From Rhodobacter capsulatus (lineage in GTDB: Bacteria; Pseudomonadota; Alphaproteobacteria; Rhodobacterales; Rhodobacteraceae), in assembly GCF_005144475.1 (NCBI RefSeq), contig NZ_SWJZ01000041.1, forward strand, positions 23,499-87,498: a stretch of 64,000 nt of DNA. Reading direction: 5' to 3'. The position numbers and the translations under genes were made by a program. The notes under the pieces are model-generated. The model was not told the origin of the DNA, did no database searches, and was given only the letters and a program-made list of their open reading frames with translations. Of this stretch, positions 42,679 through 51,555 are shown piece after piece (position 1 is the first letter of the stretch; every line of letters begins with the position of its first letter).

Positions 42679-44451
42679 TCAGAGCGGGCCCGGCTCGCTG
42701 CGCAACAGCCGCAACATCGCCTCGCGCCGGGATTCGAGCAGCGCATGGGTCTGCTCGGCCGGGGCGCCAAGGCGGCGCAGCGTGACGCCCGCCAGATCCA
42801 GCCCGGTCTCGAAGGCTTCGGGGATCACCTGCACCGCGCCCATCGAAAACAGCCGCACCGCATGTTCCGCATCGCGGGCGCGGGCGATCACCGGCAGATC
42901 GGGACGCAGCCGGTGCAGCATCGTCACCACCTGTTCGGTGATCGCCGCGTCATGCAGCGTGACAACGACGATCGGCGCGGTCTCGATGCCGCATTTGCGC
43001 AGGATGCCGGGGCGCTGGGCATCGCCGAAGATGATGTCGCGCCCCTCGGCCCGGCCGCGCGCCACCAGCTCGGCATCGCGGTCGATCACCAGACAGTTGT
43101 AGCCCTCGCCCGCCAGCACGTCGCAGACAAGCTTGCCGACCCGGCCGCCGCCGATCACCAGCGGACGGCTGGCGACGGTTTCGGCCGTCTCGGCGGGCAG
43201 GTCGGTCAGCGCGGTCGCCCGGGTGCTGCGCTGGCCAAGGCTGCGGCCCATCCGCGCCAGGATCGGGGTGGCCAGCATCGTGCCCGACGCCACGAGCAAC
43301 ATGAACTGTTCCACCTCGGGCGTCGTCAGCCCCGAGGAACTGGCCAGGCTGAGCACGAGAAAGGCGAATTCGCCCCCCCCCGCCAGCAGCAGGCTGGCCT
43401 CGAGCGCGACCGGCCAGGCCAGACCGAACAGCCGCGCCAGCAGCGCGATCACCGCCGCCTTGAGCCCGGTCATGCCGATCACCGACATCGCCAGCATGAT
43501 CGGATGCTGCGCCACCGCCGCAGGGTCGATCCGCATCCCCACCGAGATGAAGAAGAGGCCAAGCAGCAGGCCCTTGAACGGTTCGATATCGACCTCGACC
43601 TGACGGCGGAATTCGGTCTCGGCCAGCAAAAGCCCGGCAAGGAAGGCGCCCAGCGCCATCGAGAGGCCCGCGAACCGGGTGAAGAGCGAGGTGCCGACGA
43701 CGACGAAAAGGATCGCCGCCATGAACAATTCGCGGTTGTGCGTGCGTGCGACCGAACGGAACAGCCGCCGCAGGATCACCCGGCCGATGCCGACGATCAG
43801 GCTGACCGCCGCGATCGCCTGCAAAACCGCGATGCCCAGGCCCGAAAGCACCGTCTGCAGGGTGATCGTCTCGGTCCCGCCCTTTCCGGCCTCGCCGAAG
43901 ACGACGATCAGGAACAGGATCGGCACCACCGCCAGATCCTGCGCCAGCAGCACGCCAAAGATGTTGCGCCCCGCGACCGAGGTCAGCCGGTGCTGTTCGG
44001 CCAAGAGCTGCACCACGATCGCGGTCGAGGACAGTGCCAGACAGGCGCCGATCACCAGGCTGGCGTCGATCGGGTTGCCGAAGGAAAAGGCCGTCACGGC
44101 GATCGCCGCCGTGGTCAGCGCCACCTGCGCCATGCCCAGCCCGAAGACCGAGCGGCGCATCGTCCAGAGCCGGTCGAGCGAGAGTTCAAGCCCGATGGTG
44201 AACAAAAGGAAGGCCACGCCCAGTTCGGCCAGCTGATCGACCGCCTCCTGCGAGCGGATGGTGATCCAGCCCAGCGGCGGGAAGGCTTCGGCAAACCGGC
44301 CGATGGCGTTCGGACCCAGCAACAGGCCGGCGACCAGAAAGCCGACCACCGGGCTGACGCGGAACCGGGTCATCAGCGGAATGATGACCCCGGCCGTGCC
44401 GAGAAACACGAGCGCCTCGCGGTAGAGGCCGATTTCGGATGCAATGGACAT
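42679..44451 (-). CDS. Kef-type potassium efflux / cation:proton antiporter
   Basis: A 590-aa monovalent cation:proton antiporter-2 protein. About 12 membrane helices occupy residues 10-390, with the CPA2 motifs F-T-I-G-L-E-L near 67 and a strongly conserved L-A-Q-D-L-A-V near 155. A RCK/TrkA-N domain (about 415-530) begins with I-G-G-G-R-V-G (a variant of G-x-G-x-x-G) followed by V-I-D-R-D, and binds nucleotide. KefB/KefC-like, though glutathione gating cannot be inferred. The ATG at 44451 has only a weak ribosome site. It is upstream of draTG on the same strand with an 81-base gap. Confidence 0.9.
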   Translation of the reverse strand: MSIASEIGLYREALVFLGTAGVIIPLMTRFRVSPVVGFLVAGLLLGPNAIGRFAEAFPPLGWITIRSQEAVDQLAELGVAFLLFTIGLELSLDRLWTMRRSVFGLGMAQVALTTAAIAVTAFSFGNPIDASLVIGACLALSSTAIVVQLLAEQHRLTSVAGRNIFGVLLAQDLAVVPILFLIVVFGEAGKGGTETITLQTVLSGLGIAVLQAIAAVSLIVGIGRVILRRLFRSVARTHNRELFMAAILFVVVGTSLFTRFAGLSMALGAFLAGLLLAETEFRRQVEVDIEPFKGLLLGLFFISVGMRIDPAAVAQHPIMLAMSVIGMTGLKAAVIALLARLFGLAWPVALEASLLLAGGGEFAFLVLSLASSSGLTTPEVEQFMLLVASGTMLATPILARMGRSLGQRSTRATALTDLPAETAETVASRPLVIGGGRVGKLVCDVLAGEGYNCLVIDRDAELVARGRAEGRDIIFGDAQRPGILRKCGIETAPIVVVTLHDAAITEQVVTMLHRLRPDLPVIARARDAEHAVRLFSMGAVQVIPEAFETGLDLAGVTLRRLGAPAEQTHALLESRREAMLRLLRSEPGPL

Positions 44452-44591
44452 GGGATGTTCAACCACGCCCGCGCCGCGGACGCCAGAGGCGACGTGAAAC
44501 CTGCGGCAGAGCGTCCGACCGGACACAGCCGCTGCGGGCGAGGGGCCGTCCGGTCAGGGCGCGGCTTTGCGGGCGCAGGCGGGCGCGGATT

Positions 44592-44621
44592 CAGCCGGGC
44601 GCGGGTGCAGCCGGGCGCGGG
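44592..44621. repeat. Short direct repeat after the chemoreceptor gene
   Basis: CAGCCGGGCGCGGG occurs at 44592-44605 and 44608-44621, with a degenerate third unit just before (about 44576). It directly abuts the stop of the chemoreceptor gene. Confidence 0.5.
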
Positions 44622-44622
44622 A

Positions 44623-46911
44623 TCAGGCGGCGGCGCTGTCTTGCGCGTCGGGCGGCGCGCTGCCGATGCGGAACTGGCTGACCAGTTCTTCAAGGCCGCG
44701 GGTCTGACCGCTCAGCGTCATGCAGGCGGCGGCAGTTTCCTCGTAGGCGGCGGCATTGTGTTGCTGCGTCCGGTCCAGCTGGTTCATCGCGGAGTTGATC
44801 TCGCCGATGCCCGAGGCCTGTTCATGCGCCGAAGCCGCGATCTCGCCGACATGGCTGGAAATCGTCTCGATCGCCTCGACGATGACCCGCAACGCCTCGC
44901 CGGCGCGTCCGACAAGGGCGACCCCGGTCGTCACCTGATCGCCCGAGCTGGAGATCAGCGCGCCGATTTCCCGCGCCGCTTCCGAGGCGCGTTGCGCCAG
45001 TGCCCGCACCTCCGAGGCGACGACGGCGAAGCCGCGGCCCGCCTCGCCCGCCCGGGCGGCCTCGACACCGGCATTCAGCGCCAAGAGGTTGGTCTGGAAG
45101 GCGATGTCGTCGATCACGGTGATGATCCGCGAGATCTGTTCCGACGAGGTCTGGATCGCGCCCATGGCGGTCACGGTTTCCTCGACCACCTCGGTCGTGG
45201 TCCGCGCCTTTTCCGTGGCGCCGCGCACGATGGTGTCGACTTGCCGCGCGCTTTGCGCCGCCGATTGCACCGAGGCGGTCAGCTCGTTCAGCGCCGCCGC
45301 GGTTTCTTCCAGCGTCGCCGCCGCGGTCTCGGCCTGCCGCGACAGATCGGTGGTCGCGCCGGTGATCTCGGCGACGCCGCCGGTGATCGAGCGCGTCGCG
45401 GCATCGATCGATCCCATCACGTCCGACAGCCGCGCCACGGTCTCGTTGAAATCGATGCGCAGCTGTTCGTAGGCGGGCGGGAAACGGGTCGAGATCGCCA
45501 CCGACAGATCGCCCCGCGCCAGTTCGCGCAGGCCCGAGGCCAGGCTGTCCACCACCTGGGATTGTTCGCGGGCATGGGCTTCGCGCTGCGCTTCCTCGGC
45601 GCGGCGGGCCTCTTCGAGCGCGGCGGCCTCGCGGCGGTCGCGCTCGATCTCGGCCAGACGGCTCGCCTCGCGTTCGTCGCGCATCCGCGCCGCTTCGGCC
45701 TCGCGCTGCAGGCGCTGCGTCTCGGCTTCGGTGCGCAGCCGGTCCTGCTCGGCCTCGAGTTGCTTGCGGTCGGCCAGGACATGGCGCAGCGTTTCCACCG
45801 AGGCAGCCATCGCGCCGATCTCGTCGCGCCGTTCGGCCCCCGCGACCGGGGTGTCATAGACCCCTGCCGCCAGCCCGTTCACCGCCGCCAGCATGCGCGC
45901 CAGCGGCCGCTGCACCAGCGCCGAGGCCGCCAGATAGATCACCCCCAGCGTCATCACCAAAATCGCCAGCCCGCCCAGCGTGGTGGAGAGCACCTCGTGG
46001 TGAACCGGGGTGGTGAAGACCGCCCCCGGAACGTCCAGAATCGTCGCCCAGGTGACGTTCATCCCCTTGGCGGTGAAAGGATAAACCAGCCGCCGCGCGC
46101 CATCGGCAAAGCCCTCGATCACCCGCGGCTTGCCATCGGCCAGCGCGGCCTTGACCAGATCGGCCCCGATCCCCGCATAGGGTTTGGTGAACAGCGCCGG
46201 GTCGGGGTTGGCGATCCATTTGCCCGCCGCATCGACCAGCATCATGCGCCCGCCCTCGAAGGTCTCCATCTCCCCCATCATCTTCGACATTTCTGCCAGG
46301 GTGATGTCGACGCCGATCAGCCCGACCATCTGGCCGTCGATCTGCATCGGCACCGAGATCGAGGTGACAACATAGCCCTGCTGGGTCAGATAAGGCTCTG
46401 TCGTCAGGCTCTTGCCGGTTTTCGTCGGCACGTCGAACCACATTTCCTTCGGGTCGATCGGGAAGGTCTGGAAGGTCAGCCCGCCCTTGCCGTCCTTGGT
46501 CCAGTAGGGCGAGAAGTCGCCAGCGGCGTTGCGCCCCTCGGTGCCGGTCAGGAAGCGGTCGGTCGGCCCGCCGGGGATCGCCGACATCCAGGAGGAAAAC
46601 AGGTTGTCGTAGCGCATCGGGACCTGTTTCAGCATCGCGATGATCTCGGGCGTCTCGGCTTTGCCATGGCGCATGTAGCCGGTGATCATGCCGTTGAGGG
46701 CTTCGGCGGTGGCGACCGCCTCGGTCATCTGCCGGGCCACTTCGCCGGCGGCGAATCTGGCCTTGCCGGTTGCCGTCTCCATCACCTGCGCCTCGACCCG
46801 GGCCGAGGTTTTCCAGCCGCTGTAGGCCGTATAGCCCATAACGATCAGAGAAATCGCCAGGCCCGCCGCCAGGCCAAGCTTGCCCGAGACGGATTTCAAC
46901 GGGTGTTTCAT
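44623..46911 (-). CDS. Methyl-accepting chemotaxis protein
   Basis: A 762-aa receptor. Transmembrane helix 1 at about 12-32, a periplasmic dCache-like sensor (about 40-305, with M-W-F-D-V-P-T-K and L-I-G-V-D-I-T-L), helix 2 at about 310-335, and HAMP at about 336-390. An unusually long Arg/Glu/Ala coiled coil (about 390-460) and a second HAMP-like segment precede the signalling domain, whose tip [19 protein letters not shown] is near residue 615. The C-terminus lacks the CheR-binding pentapeptide. The start at 46911 has GGGAAC upstream. The ligand is unknown. Confidence 0.92.
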   Translation of the reverse strand: MKHPLKSVSGKLGLAAGLAISLIVMGYTAYSGWKTSARVEAQVMETATGKARFAAGEVARQMTEAVATAEALNGMITGYMRHGKAETPEIIAMLKQVPMRYDNLFSSWMSAIPGGPTDRFLTGTEGRNAAGDFSPYWTKDGKGGLTFQTFPIDPKEMWFDVPTKTGKSLTTEPYLTQQGYVVTSISVPMQIDGQMVGLIGVDITLAEMSKMMGEMETFEGGRMMLVDAAGKWIANPDPALFTKPYAGIGADLVKAALADGKPRVIEGFADGARRLVYPFTAKGMNVTWATILDVPGAVFTTPVHHEVLSTTLGGLAILVMTLGVIYLAASALVQRPLARMLAAVNGLAAGVYDTPVAGAERRDEIGAMAASVETLRHVLADRKQLEAEQDRLRTEAETQRLQREAEAARMRDEREASRLAEIERDRREAAALEEARRAEEAQREAHAREQSQVVDSLASGLRELARGDLSVAISTRFPPAYEQLRIDFNETVARLSDVMGSIDAATRSITGGVAEITGATTDLSRQAETAAATLEETAAALNELTASVQSAAQSARQVDTIVRGATEKARTTTEVVEETVTAMGAIQTSSEQISRIITVIDDIAFQTNLLALNAGVEAARAGEAGRGFAVVASEVRALAQRASEAAREIGALISSSGDQVTTGVALVGRAGEALRVIVEAIETISSHVGEIAASAHEQASGIGEINSAMNQLDRTQQHNAAAYEETAAACMTLSGQTRGLEELVSQFRIGSAPPDAQDSAAA

Positions 46912-47156
46912 CGGTTCCAGTTCCCTTCCAACTTGCCGTGACCCTAGGGCAGAAGCGGAAACATACCGTAAACGTCGCTCCGAAATCGGGCCCAAGCTCT
47001 TGGGCGTGCGGCAATATGTCGGCCCTGCGACAGCGGCTTCGCTGGGAAGTCGGGCCTTGGGACGGTATCTTGCCGCCGATCGCAGGCGGGGGGCGGCCCC
47101 GGTCTGCCCCCTCCGGGGCCGGGGTCCGGCTCCGGCCTGAAATGAAAGGAACGACC

Positions 47157-48032
47157 ATGGCCGATCTCGACGACATCAAGGAAGGCAAGGATTTCGGGCT
47201 CGACCGACCGGCCGATCTGCAGGGCTTCTTCCTCAAGGGCGCGGCCCATTACGACTGGGGGATGAAGAACCGGCTGTCGCGGATCTTCAACCCGAAGACC
47301 GGCCGCACGGTGATGCTGGCCTTCGACCACGGCTATTTCCAGGGTCCGGCGACGGGGCTTGAGCGGATGGATCTGAACATCCTGCCGCTTGCCGATCATG
47401 CCGATGTGCTGATGTGCACCCGCGGCGCGCTGCGCTCGACCGTGCCGCCGACCAATACCAAGCCCGTTGCGCTGCGTTGCTCGGGTGGCAATTCGATCCT
47501 GACGGAACTGTCGAACGAAACCGTCGCGGTCGAGATCGAGGATGCGATCCGTCTGGGCGTCTGCGCGATGGCGGCGCAGGTCTATATCGGCTCGGAATAC
47601 GAGCACAAATCGATCACCAACGTCTTGAAGCTGATCGACACCGGCACCCGCTACGGCATCCCGACGCTGGCCGTGACCGGGGTCGGCAAGGACATGGCGC
47701 GCGACGCCCGCTACTTCGGTCTGGCGACGCGGATCGCCGCGGAACTGGGCGCGCATTACGTCAAGACCTACTTCGTCGAAGAGGGCTTCGAGAAGGTCGC
47801 GGCGGGCTGCCCGGTGCCGCTGGTGATCGCGGGCGGAAAGAAACTGCCCGAACTCGAAGCGCTCGACATGGCTTGGAAGGCCATCGATCAGGGCGCGGCA
47901 GGCGTCGACATGGGCCGCAACATCTTCCAGTCGGAAGCGCCGGTGGCGATGATTCAGGCGGTGGCGAAGGTCGTGCACGAGAACTTCACCGCCAAGGAAG
48001 CCTATCAGTTCTTCCTGGATCTCAAGGGCTGA
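47157..48032 (+). CDS. lsrF: LsrF-like aldolase/thiolase (AI-2 degradation family)
   Basis: A 291-aa class I aldolase-type TIM-barrel protein, the same length as E. coli LsrF and very similar as I recall it: [13 protein letters not shown] at the N-terminus, [12 protein letters not shown] near 50, V-L-M-C-T-R-G near 80, [11 protein letters not shown] near 143, and the Schiff-base Lys region V-K-T-Y-F-V-E near 205. LsrF acts on the phosphorylated AI-2 breakdown product. No lsrK, lsrG or lsr transporter is in the window, so its substrate here may differ. The start at 47157 follows AAGGA. A strong leader hairpin (47095-47120) lies upstream. Confidence 0.88.
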   Translation: MADLDDIKEGKDFGLDRPADLQGFFLKGAAHYDWGMKNRLSRIFNPKTGRTVMLAFDHGYFQGPATGLERMDLNILPLADHADVLMCTRGALRSTVPPTNTKPVALRCSGGNSILTELSNETVAVEIEDAIRLGVCAMAAQVYIGSEYEHKSITNVLKLIDTGTRYGIPTLAVTGVGKDMARDARYFGLATRIAAELGAHYVKTYFVEEGFEKVAAGCPVPLVIAGGKKLPELEALDMAWKAIDQGAAGVDMGRNIFQSEAPVAMIQAVAKVVHENFTAKEAYQFFLDLKG

Positions 48033-48051
48033 TCCCGCACGGAAATTCCCG

Positions 48052-48081
48052 AAAGCCCCGGGCGCAGCACCGGGGCTTTTT
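48052..48081. terminator. Bidirectional terminator between lsrF and the sensor kinase
   Basis: Perfect 10-bp arms AAAGCCCCGG / CCGGGGCTTT with an 8-base loop and T's on both sides; it serves the convergent genes. Confidence 0.88.
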
Positions 48082-49409
48082 CACACCTGCTGGCGGGGCT
48101 CAAAGCGGGCCTCGGCGGCGAAACCGCGGCTCTGACCGGGCAGGGGCGAGGTCAGGCGCAGCTCGCCCCCGGCGCGGGCCAGGATCGTCTGCACGATCGC
48201 CAGCCCCAGCCCGGCGCCGCCGCGCACCGCCCCCGGCGCCCGTTCGAACCGCGCCCCGATCCGCGCCAGAATCTCGGGCGCCAGCGGGTCACAGTCGTTC
48301 TCGACCCGCAGTCGACCGGGTTCCAGCCAAAGCCGCACCTCGGCGCCGTGCCGCAGTGCGTTCGACACCAGATTGCGCACCAGAATGCCGAACAGATCGG
48401 GGTCGAGATCGGACAGAACCGGCGCTTCGGGCAGATCGAACGTGACCTTGGCCCCGCCCGCCAGCCGCATCGCATCCTCGACCACGATCCGCACCACCGG
48501 GCGCAGATCCTGCACCGCCTCGCGCCGCAGCCGTCCGCCCTCGGCGCGGGCGAGGCTCATCAGCCCCTCGGACAGCCGGGTCAGCCGCTTCAGCACGGTT
48601 TCAATGTCGGTGGCGCGCGCGATCACCGCCGGATCGGTGGTTTCGGCGCGCAGCCGTTGCGCCTGCGCGATCGCCCCGGCCAGAGGCGTGCGCAACTCAT
48701 GCGCGGCATTGGCGGCGAAACTGCGCTCGGCCTGAAAGGCCGCGTCAAGCCGGGTCAGCAGCGCGTTCAGCGTCTGGGCCAGCGGCTGCACCTCGGCGGG
48801 CAGGTCGGTCGCGTCCACCGGCGTCAGATCGGCCGCCCCGCGCCGCGCCAGCCGCAGCCGGAACTGCCGCAGCGGCGCAAAGCCGTAGCGGATCAGCCCG
48901 GCAATCCCGGCCAGCGTCAAGGGCAGCACCAGCGCGATCGGCGCCAGTAGCCCCATCCGCACCTCGAAGGCCATGCGTTTCCTGTGCACCATCGGCTCTG
49001 CCACCGAGATCCGCACCGTGCCCTGCAACGCCGCGTCATTGTAAAGCCGCAGCGCCTGCGTGGTGCGAAAGCCGATCCCGTCCCAGGCCGGAAACTGCCC
49101 CGGATCGGCCCCATGCGAGATCATCAGGATCGAGCCCTTGTCGTCGCGCACGATGTAGCTGAAGCTGTCGTCATGCGGCCGCACCGCGGGCACGGTCTGC
49201 GTGCCCGTGACCAGATCGCCGCGGCTCAGGATGTCCGAGACGACCAGCGGCAACACCCGATGCGCGGTTTCCTGGAGCGAGGCATCGAACATCGCATCCA
49301 TCTGCAGCCGCTGCCGCCAGGCGGTGACACTGGCCGCCGCGATCCAAAGGACGGTCACAAGCAGCCCCACCGCGATGGCCAGACGCGATTGCAGCGAGGC
49401 CCGCCTCAT
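48081..49409 (-). CDS. Sensor histidine kinase (QseC/PmrB-like)
   Basis: A 442-aa membrane kinase. Transmembrane helices at about 8-30 and 150-172 flank a periplasmic domain of about 120 residues with V-R-D-D-K-G-S-I-L. H-box A-N-A-A-H-E-L-R-T-P-L-A-G near 238, N-box L-V-R-N-L-V-S-N-A-L-R-H near 350, and G-A-G-L-G-L-A-I-V near 410. The short sensor is typical of QseC/PmrB/TctE kinases, some of which sense metals. Its start overlaps the regulator gene by four bases. It is divergent from the PepSY/DUF2271/ApbE cluster, which it probably controls. Confidence 0.92.
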   Translation of the reverse strand: MRRASLQSRLAIAVGLLVTVLWIAAASVTAWRQRLQMDAMFDASLQETAHRVLPLVVSDILSRGDLVTGTQTVPAVRPHDDSFSYIVRDDKGSILMISHGADPGQFPAWDGIGFRTTQALRLYNDAALQGTVRISVAEPMVHRKRMAFEVRMGLLAPIALVLPLTLAGIAGLIRYGFAPLRQFRLRLARRGAADLTPVDATDLPAEVQPLAQTLNALLTRLDAAFQAERSFAANAAHELRTPLAGAIAQAQRLRAETTDPAVIARATDIETVLKRLTRLSEGLMSLARAEGGRLRREAVQDLRPVVRIVVEDAMRLAGGAKVTFDLPEAPVLSDLDPDLFGILVRNLVSNALRHGAEVRLWLEPGRLRVENDCDPLAPEILARIGARFERAPGAVRGGAGLGLAIVQTILARAGGELRLTSPLPGQSRGFAAEARFEPRQQV

Positions 49410-50065
49410 GCGCGCACCAGCCGGTAGCCAAGGCCGCGTTCGGTCTCGATCACGCTGGCGCCCAGCTTCTTGCGCAGCCGCGAGACATGCACCTCAAGCG
49501 TGTTCGAGCCGATCTCGTCATCGAAAGAATACAGCCGGTCTTCCAGATCGCGTTTGGGAAAGATCTGCCCGGGGCGGGACAGAAGCAGCTCGAACAGCGC
49601 CCATTCCCGCGCCGTCAGCGCGACCGCCTTGCCCGCCCGGCGCAGCTCGCGCGCGGCAAGGTCGATCGTCAGCTCGCCAAGGCAGAGGACCGGGTTCGGA
49701 TTGCCCGCATAGCGCCGCGCCACCGATCCGATCCGCGCCGTCAGCTCTGCCAGATCGAAGGGCTTGACCAGATAATCATCGGCCCCGGCATTCAGCCCGT
49801 CGATCCGGTCCGAGACCTGATCCAGCGCGGTCAGAATGATCACCGGCGTCGTACCCCCCTGCGCGCGCAGGGTTTTCAGAAACGGGATGCCGCGGCCGTC
49901 GGGCAGCATCAGATCAAGCAAGATCAGATCGAAAGCCGCCACCGCCAGCGCGTCCGCGGCCTGATCGAGCCGCATCACCCAATCGACCGAATGGCCGTCG
50001 GCCGCCACCTGATCGCGCACCGCGGCCCCCAGAACGGCGTCGTCTTCCACGATCAGGATACGCAT
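49406..50065 (-). CDS. OmpR/PhoB-family response regulator (QseB/PmrA-like)
   Basis: A 219-aa transcription factor. Receiver domain: Asp8-Asp9, phospho-acceptor Asp51 in L-I-L-L-D-L-M-L-P-D-G-R-G, Thr in I-I-L-T-A-L-D, and Lys in Y-L-V-K-P-F-D. Winged-helix DNA-binding domain from about 125 to the end, with L-T-A-R-E-W-A-L-F-E-L-L and N-T-L-E-V-H-V-S-R-L-R-K-K-L. Upstream lies a symmetric array of 11-bp-spaced repeats shared with the divergent PepSY gene, a likely binding site. Confidence 0.95.
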   Translation of the reverse strand: MRILIVEDDAVLGAAVRDQVAADGHSVDWVMRLDQAADALAVAAFDLILLDLMLPDGRGIPFLKTLRAQGGTTPVIILTALDQVSDRIDGLNAGADDYLVKPFDLAELTARIGSVARRYAGNPNPVLCLGELTIDLAARELRRAGKAVALTAREWALFELLLSRPGQIFPKRDLEDRLYSFDDEIGSNTLEVHVSRLRKKLGASVIETERGLGYRLVRA

Positions 50066-50102
50066 GCGGGGGCTCCTTGTTCACCCTTGCTCTATCCTGT
50101 GC

Positions 50103-50159
50103 GAAGCTGACGGGAACCTGAAGCAGGTTTTTCGAACGCTTCAGCTTGTCGTCAGTTTC
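50103..50159. promoter_or_regulatory. Symmetric operator-like array between the two-component system and the PepSY cluster
   Basis: An interrupted palindrome centred on 50131. Outer arms GAAGCTGAC (50103-50111) and GTCAGTTTC (50151-50159) match at 8 of 9 positions; inner arms CTGAAGC (50118-50124) and GCTTCAG (50138-50144) match perfectly. Within each half CTGAC/CTGAA recur 11 bp apart, the spacing bound by OmpR-family dimers. Confidence 0.6.
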
Positions 50160-50196
50160 GGAGGTCAGAAGGGCCTCATCCTGATTGGAGGACCCC

Positions 50197-50538
50197 ATGA
50201 CCGCTTCCAGCTTCCTGCCCGTCCTTGCCGCTCTGGCGGTGCTGGCGCAGGCCCCCGCCGCCGCCGCGCATGACAATGACTGCACCGTGCCGATGGCCGA
50301 CTGGCAACCGCGCGAAGCCGTGCAGGCGCTGGTGGAACAGCAGGGCCTGACGGTGCGGCGCATCAAGATCGACGACGGCTGTTACGAAGTCGATGCGCTG
50401 GACGCGGCCGGGGCCCGGGTGCGGATGCGGCTGGATCCGGGGTCGCTGGTGATCCTGCGCCGCGGCGGCGGCGACGATCACCACCGCCGCGGCGACGACC
50501 ACGACGATGAGGATCGTTCTTCCCATCACGACGACTGA
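50197..50538 (+). CDS. Secreted PepSY-domain protein with His/Asp-rich tail
   Basis: A 113-aa exported protein. The start at 50197 follows GGAGG. Signal peptide L-P-V-L-A-A-L-A-V-L-A-Q-A-P-A-A-A-A is cleaved before H-D-N-D-C. The mature part is one PepSY unit (about 35-85): W-Q-P-R-E-A-V-Q-A-L-V-E-Q-Q-G, then V-R-R-I-K-I-D-D-G-C-Y-E-V-D-A. Two cysteines (C-T-V and G-C-Y) probably pair. The last 25 residues are almost only Gly, Asp, His, Arg and Glu, suggesting metal binding. First gene of the cluster opposite the two-component system; proteins like this are often metal- or PmrA-type-regulated. Confidence 0.78.
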   Translation: MTASSFLPVLAALAVLAQAPAAAAHDNDCTVPMADWQPREAVQALVEQQGLTVRRIKIDDGCYEVDALDAAGARVRMRLDPGSLVILRRGGGDDHHRRGDDHDDEDRSSHHDD

Positions 50539-50673
50539 TCCGGGTTCGCCCGGCAGGGCGGCGGTTTTTCCTTGGTCGGAGCCGCCGCCCACCCTTCCCG
50601 AAAGCGCCTCCTCCCCGGACCCAAACTCCGGGCCGGGTGCCCTCATGTCTGATGCAACCAAAGGAAATCGCAG

Positions 50674-51054
50674 ATGAAATCCTCTCTTCCCCTGATCGCC
50701 CTTGCGGTGCTTCTGTCTTCGACCGTGGTCGGCGCGCTTTCGGCCGCGCCGATCGACGCGCCGCTTTTCGCGGGCACCGTCCCGGCCGATGCGGCGCAGA
50801 AGGCCCCCGCGCAGCCGGTGCAGCTGGCCGACAATGACCACGATGACGACGACGACGGCTTCTTCGGCTGGTTCGGCGGTCACGGCCACCACGGTCATCA
50901 CGACGATGACGATGACGACGACGATCATGGCGGCCGCAACTGCCCGCCCGGCGCGACCGGCTGCGGCGCCGCCCCGGCAGCGGCGGGCACCGTCGCCCCG
51001 CCCGCGAACGGCCTTTTCGCGCCGGGCTCGAAACCGCAAGTGCAAACGAACTGA
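50674..51054 (+). CDS. Secreted His/Asp-rich, probably metal-binding protein
   Basis: A 126-aa protein with a Sec signal (L-P-L-I-A-L-A-V-L-L-S-S-T-V-V-G-A-L-S-A) and a low-complexity mature part. Residues about 52-87 contain long Asp runs and His clusters (H-G-H-H-G-H-H) around F-F-G-W-F-G-G, followed by a C-P-P-G-A-T-G-C pair and a Pro/Ala tail. I recognise no domain. Composition suggests binding or buffering of divalent metals in the periplasm. It lies between the PepSY and DUF2271 genes in the same direction; the 135-base gap before it could hold a promoter. Confidence 0.65.
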   Translation: MKSSLPLIALAVLLSSTVVGALSAAPIDAPLFAGTVPADAAQKAPAQPVQLADNDHDDDDDGFFGWFGGHGHHGHHDDDDDDDDHGGRNCPPGATGCGAAPAAAGTVAPPANGLFAPGSKPQVQTN

Positions 51055-51064
51055 GGAGCCAGAG

Positions 51065-51532
51065 ATGAAACCGCTTCACACCGCGCTGGCCTTCTCGACC
51101 GCGCTCGTTCCGGGGATGGCCCTGGCCACCCCGGTCACCTTCACCACGCAGATGAGCAGTTACGGCGGCGATGGCGCCTATCTCGCCTATTACGTCACCG
51201 ATGCGACCGGCGGCTATGTCGGTTCGCTCTGGATGGCGGGCGGCAAGGCGAAATATTACAGCCACCTCGGCGGCTGGTATGCCGCGACCGGCGGCAACAC
51301 CGCGCAGGTCGATGGCATCACCGGGGCCTCGGTGGGGGCGGGTCGCGAACTGACGATCACCCTCGATCTGGCCGACACGCTGTTTGATCAGGGCTATGTC
51401 CTGCATGTGGACAGCTCGGTCGAGAAGATGTCGGACATGCGCGACGATGTCACCATCCCGCTGACCTCGGACAATCTGGGCAAGCCGGTGGCGGGGAAAT
51501 ACTTCGTCCAGAGCCTGACCGTTTCCAAGTAA
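51065..51532 (+). CDS. DUF2271 periplasmic protein with FMN-attachment-like motif
   Basis: A 155-aa exported protein (signal L-A-F-S-T-A-L-V-P-G-M-A-L-A). The mature part is a beta-rich DUF2271 domain. D-G-I-T-G-A-S at residues 83-89 (Thr86, codon 51320-51322) fits the D-x-x-(S/T)-G-A-(S/T) pattern to which ApbE attaches FMN through a phosphoester. With apbE and a PepSY_TM reductase in the same operon, it is a strong candidate for a flavinylated periplasmic electron carrier. The start has GGAG 5 bases upstream. Flavinylation is inference from motif and context. Confidence 0.75.
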   Translation: MKPLHTALAFSTALVPGMALATPVTFTTQMSSYGGDGAYLAYYVTDATGGYVGSLWMAGGKAKYYSHLGGWYAATGGNTAQVDGITGASVGAGRELTITLDLADTLFDQGYVLHVDSSVEKMSDMRDDVTIPLTSDNLGKPVAGKYFVQSLTVSK

Positions 51533-51555
51533 ACCCCTGAAAAGGAGGCATTCCC

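Noticed and set aside
41842..46941. A 1699-codon open frame on the plus strand antisense to draT, the antiporter and the chemoreceptor
   Set aside because: Composition is Arg/Gln/His-rich shadow coding of high-GC genes; there is no domain, no ribosome site, and three well-recognised genes lie opposite.
51065..51532. Reading the DUF2271 protein as part of a longer frame beginning at 50702
   Set aside because: The upstream part is the His/Asp-rich gene read out of frame; the ATG at 51065 has a GGAG site and a signal peptide.
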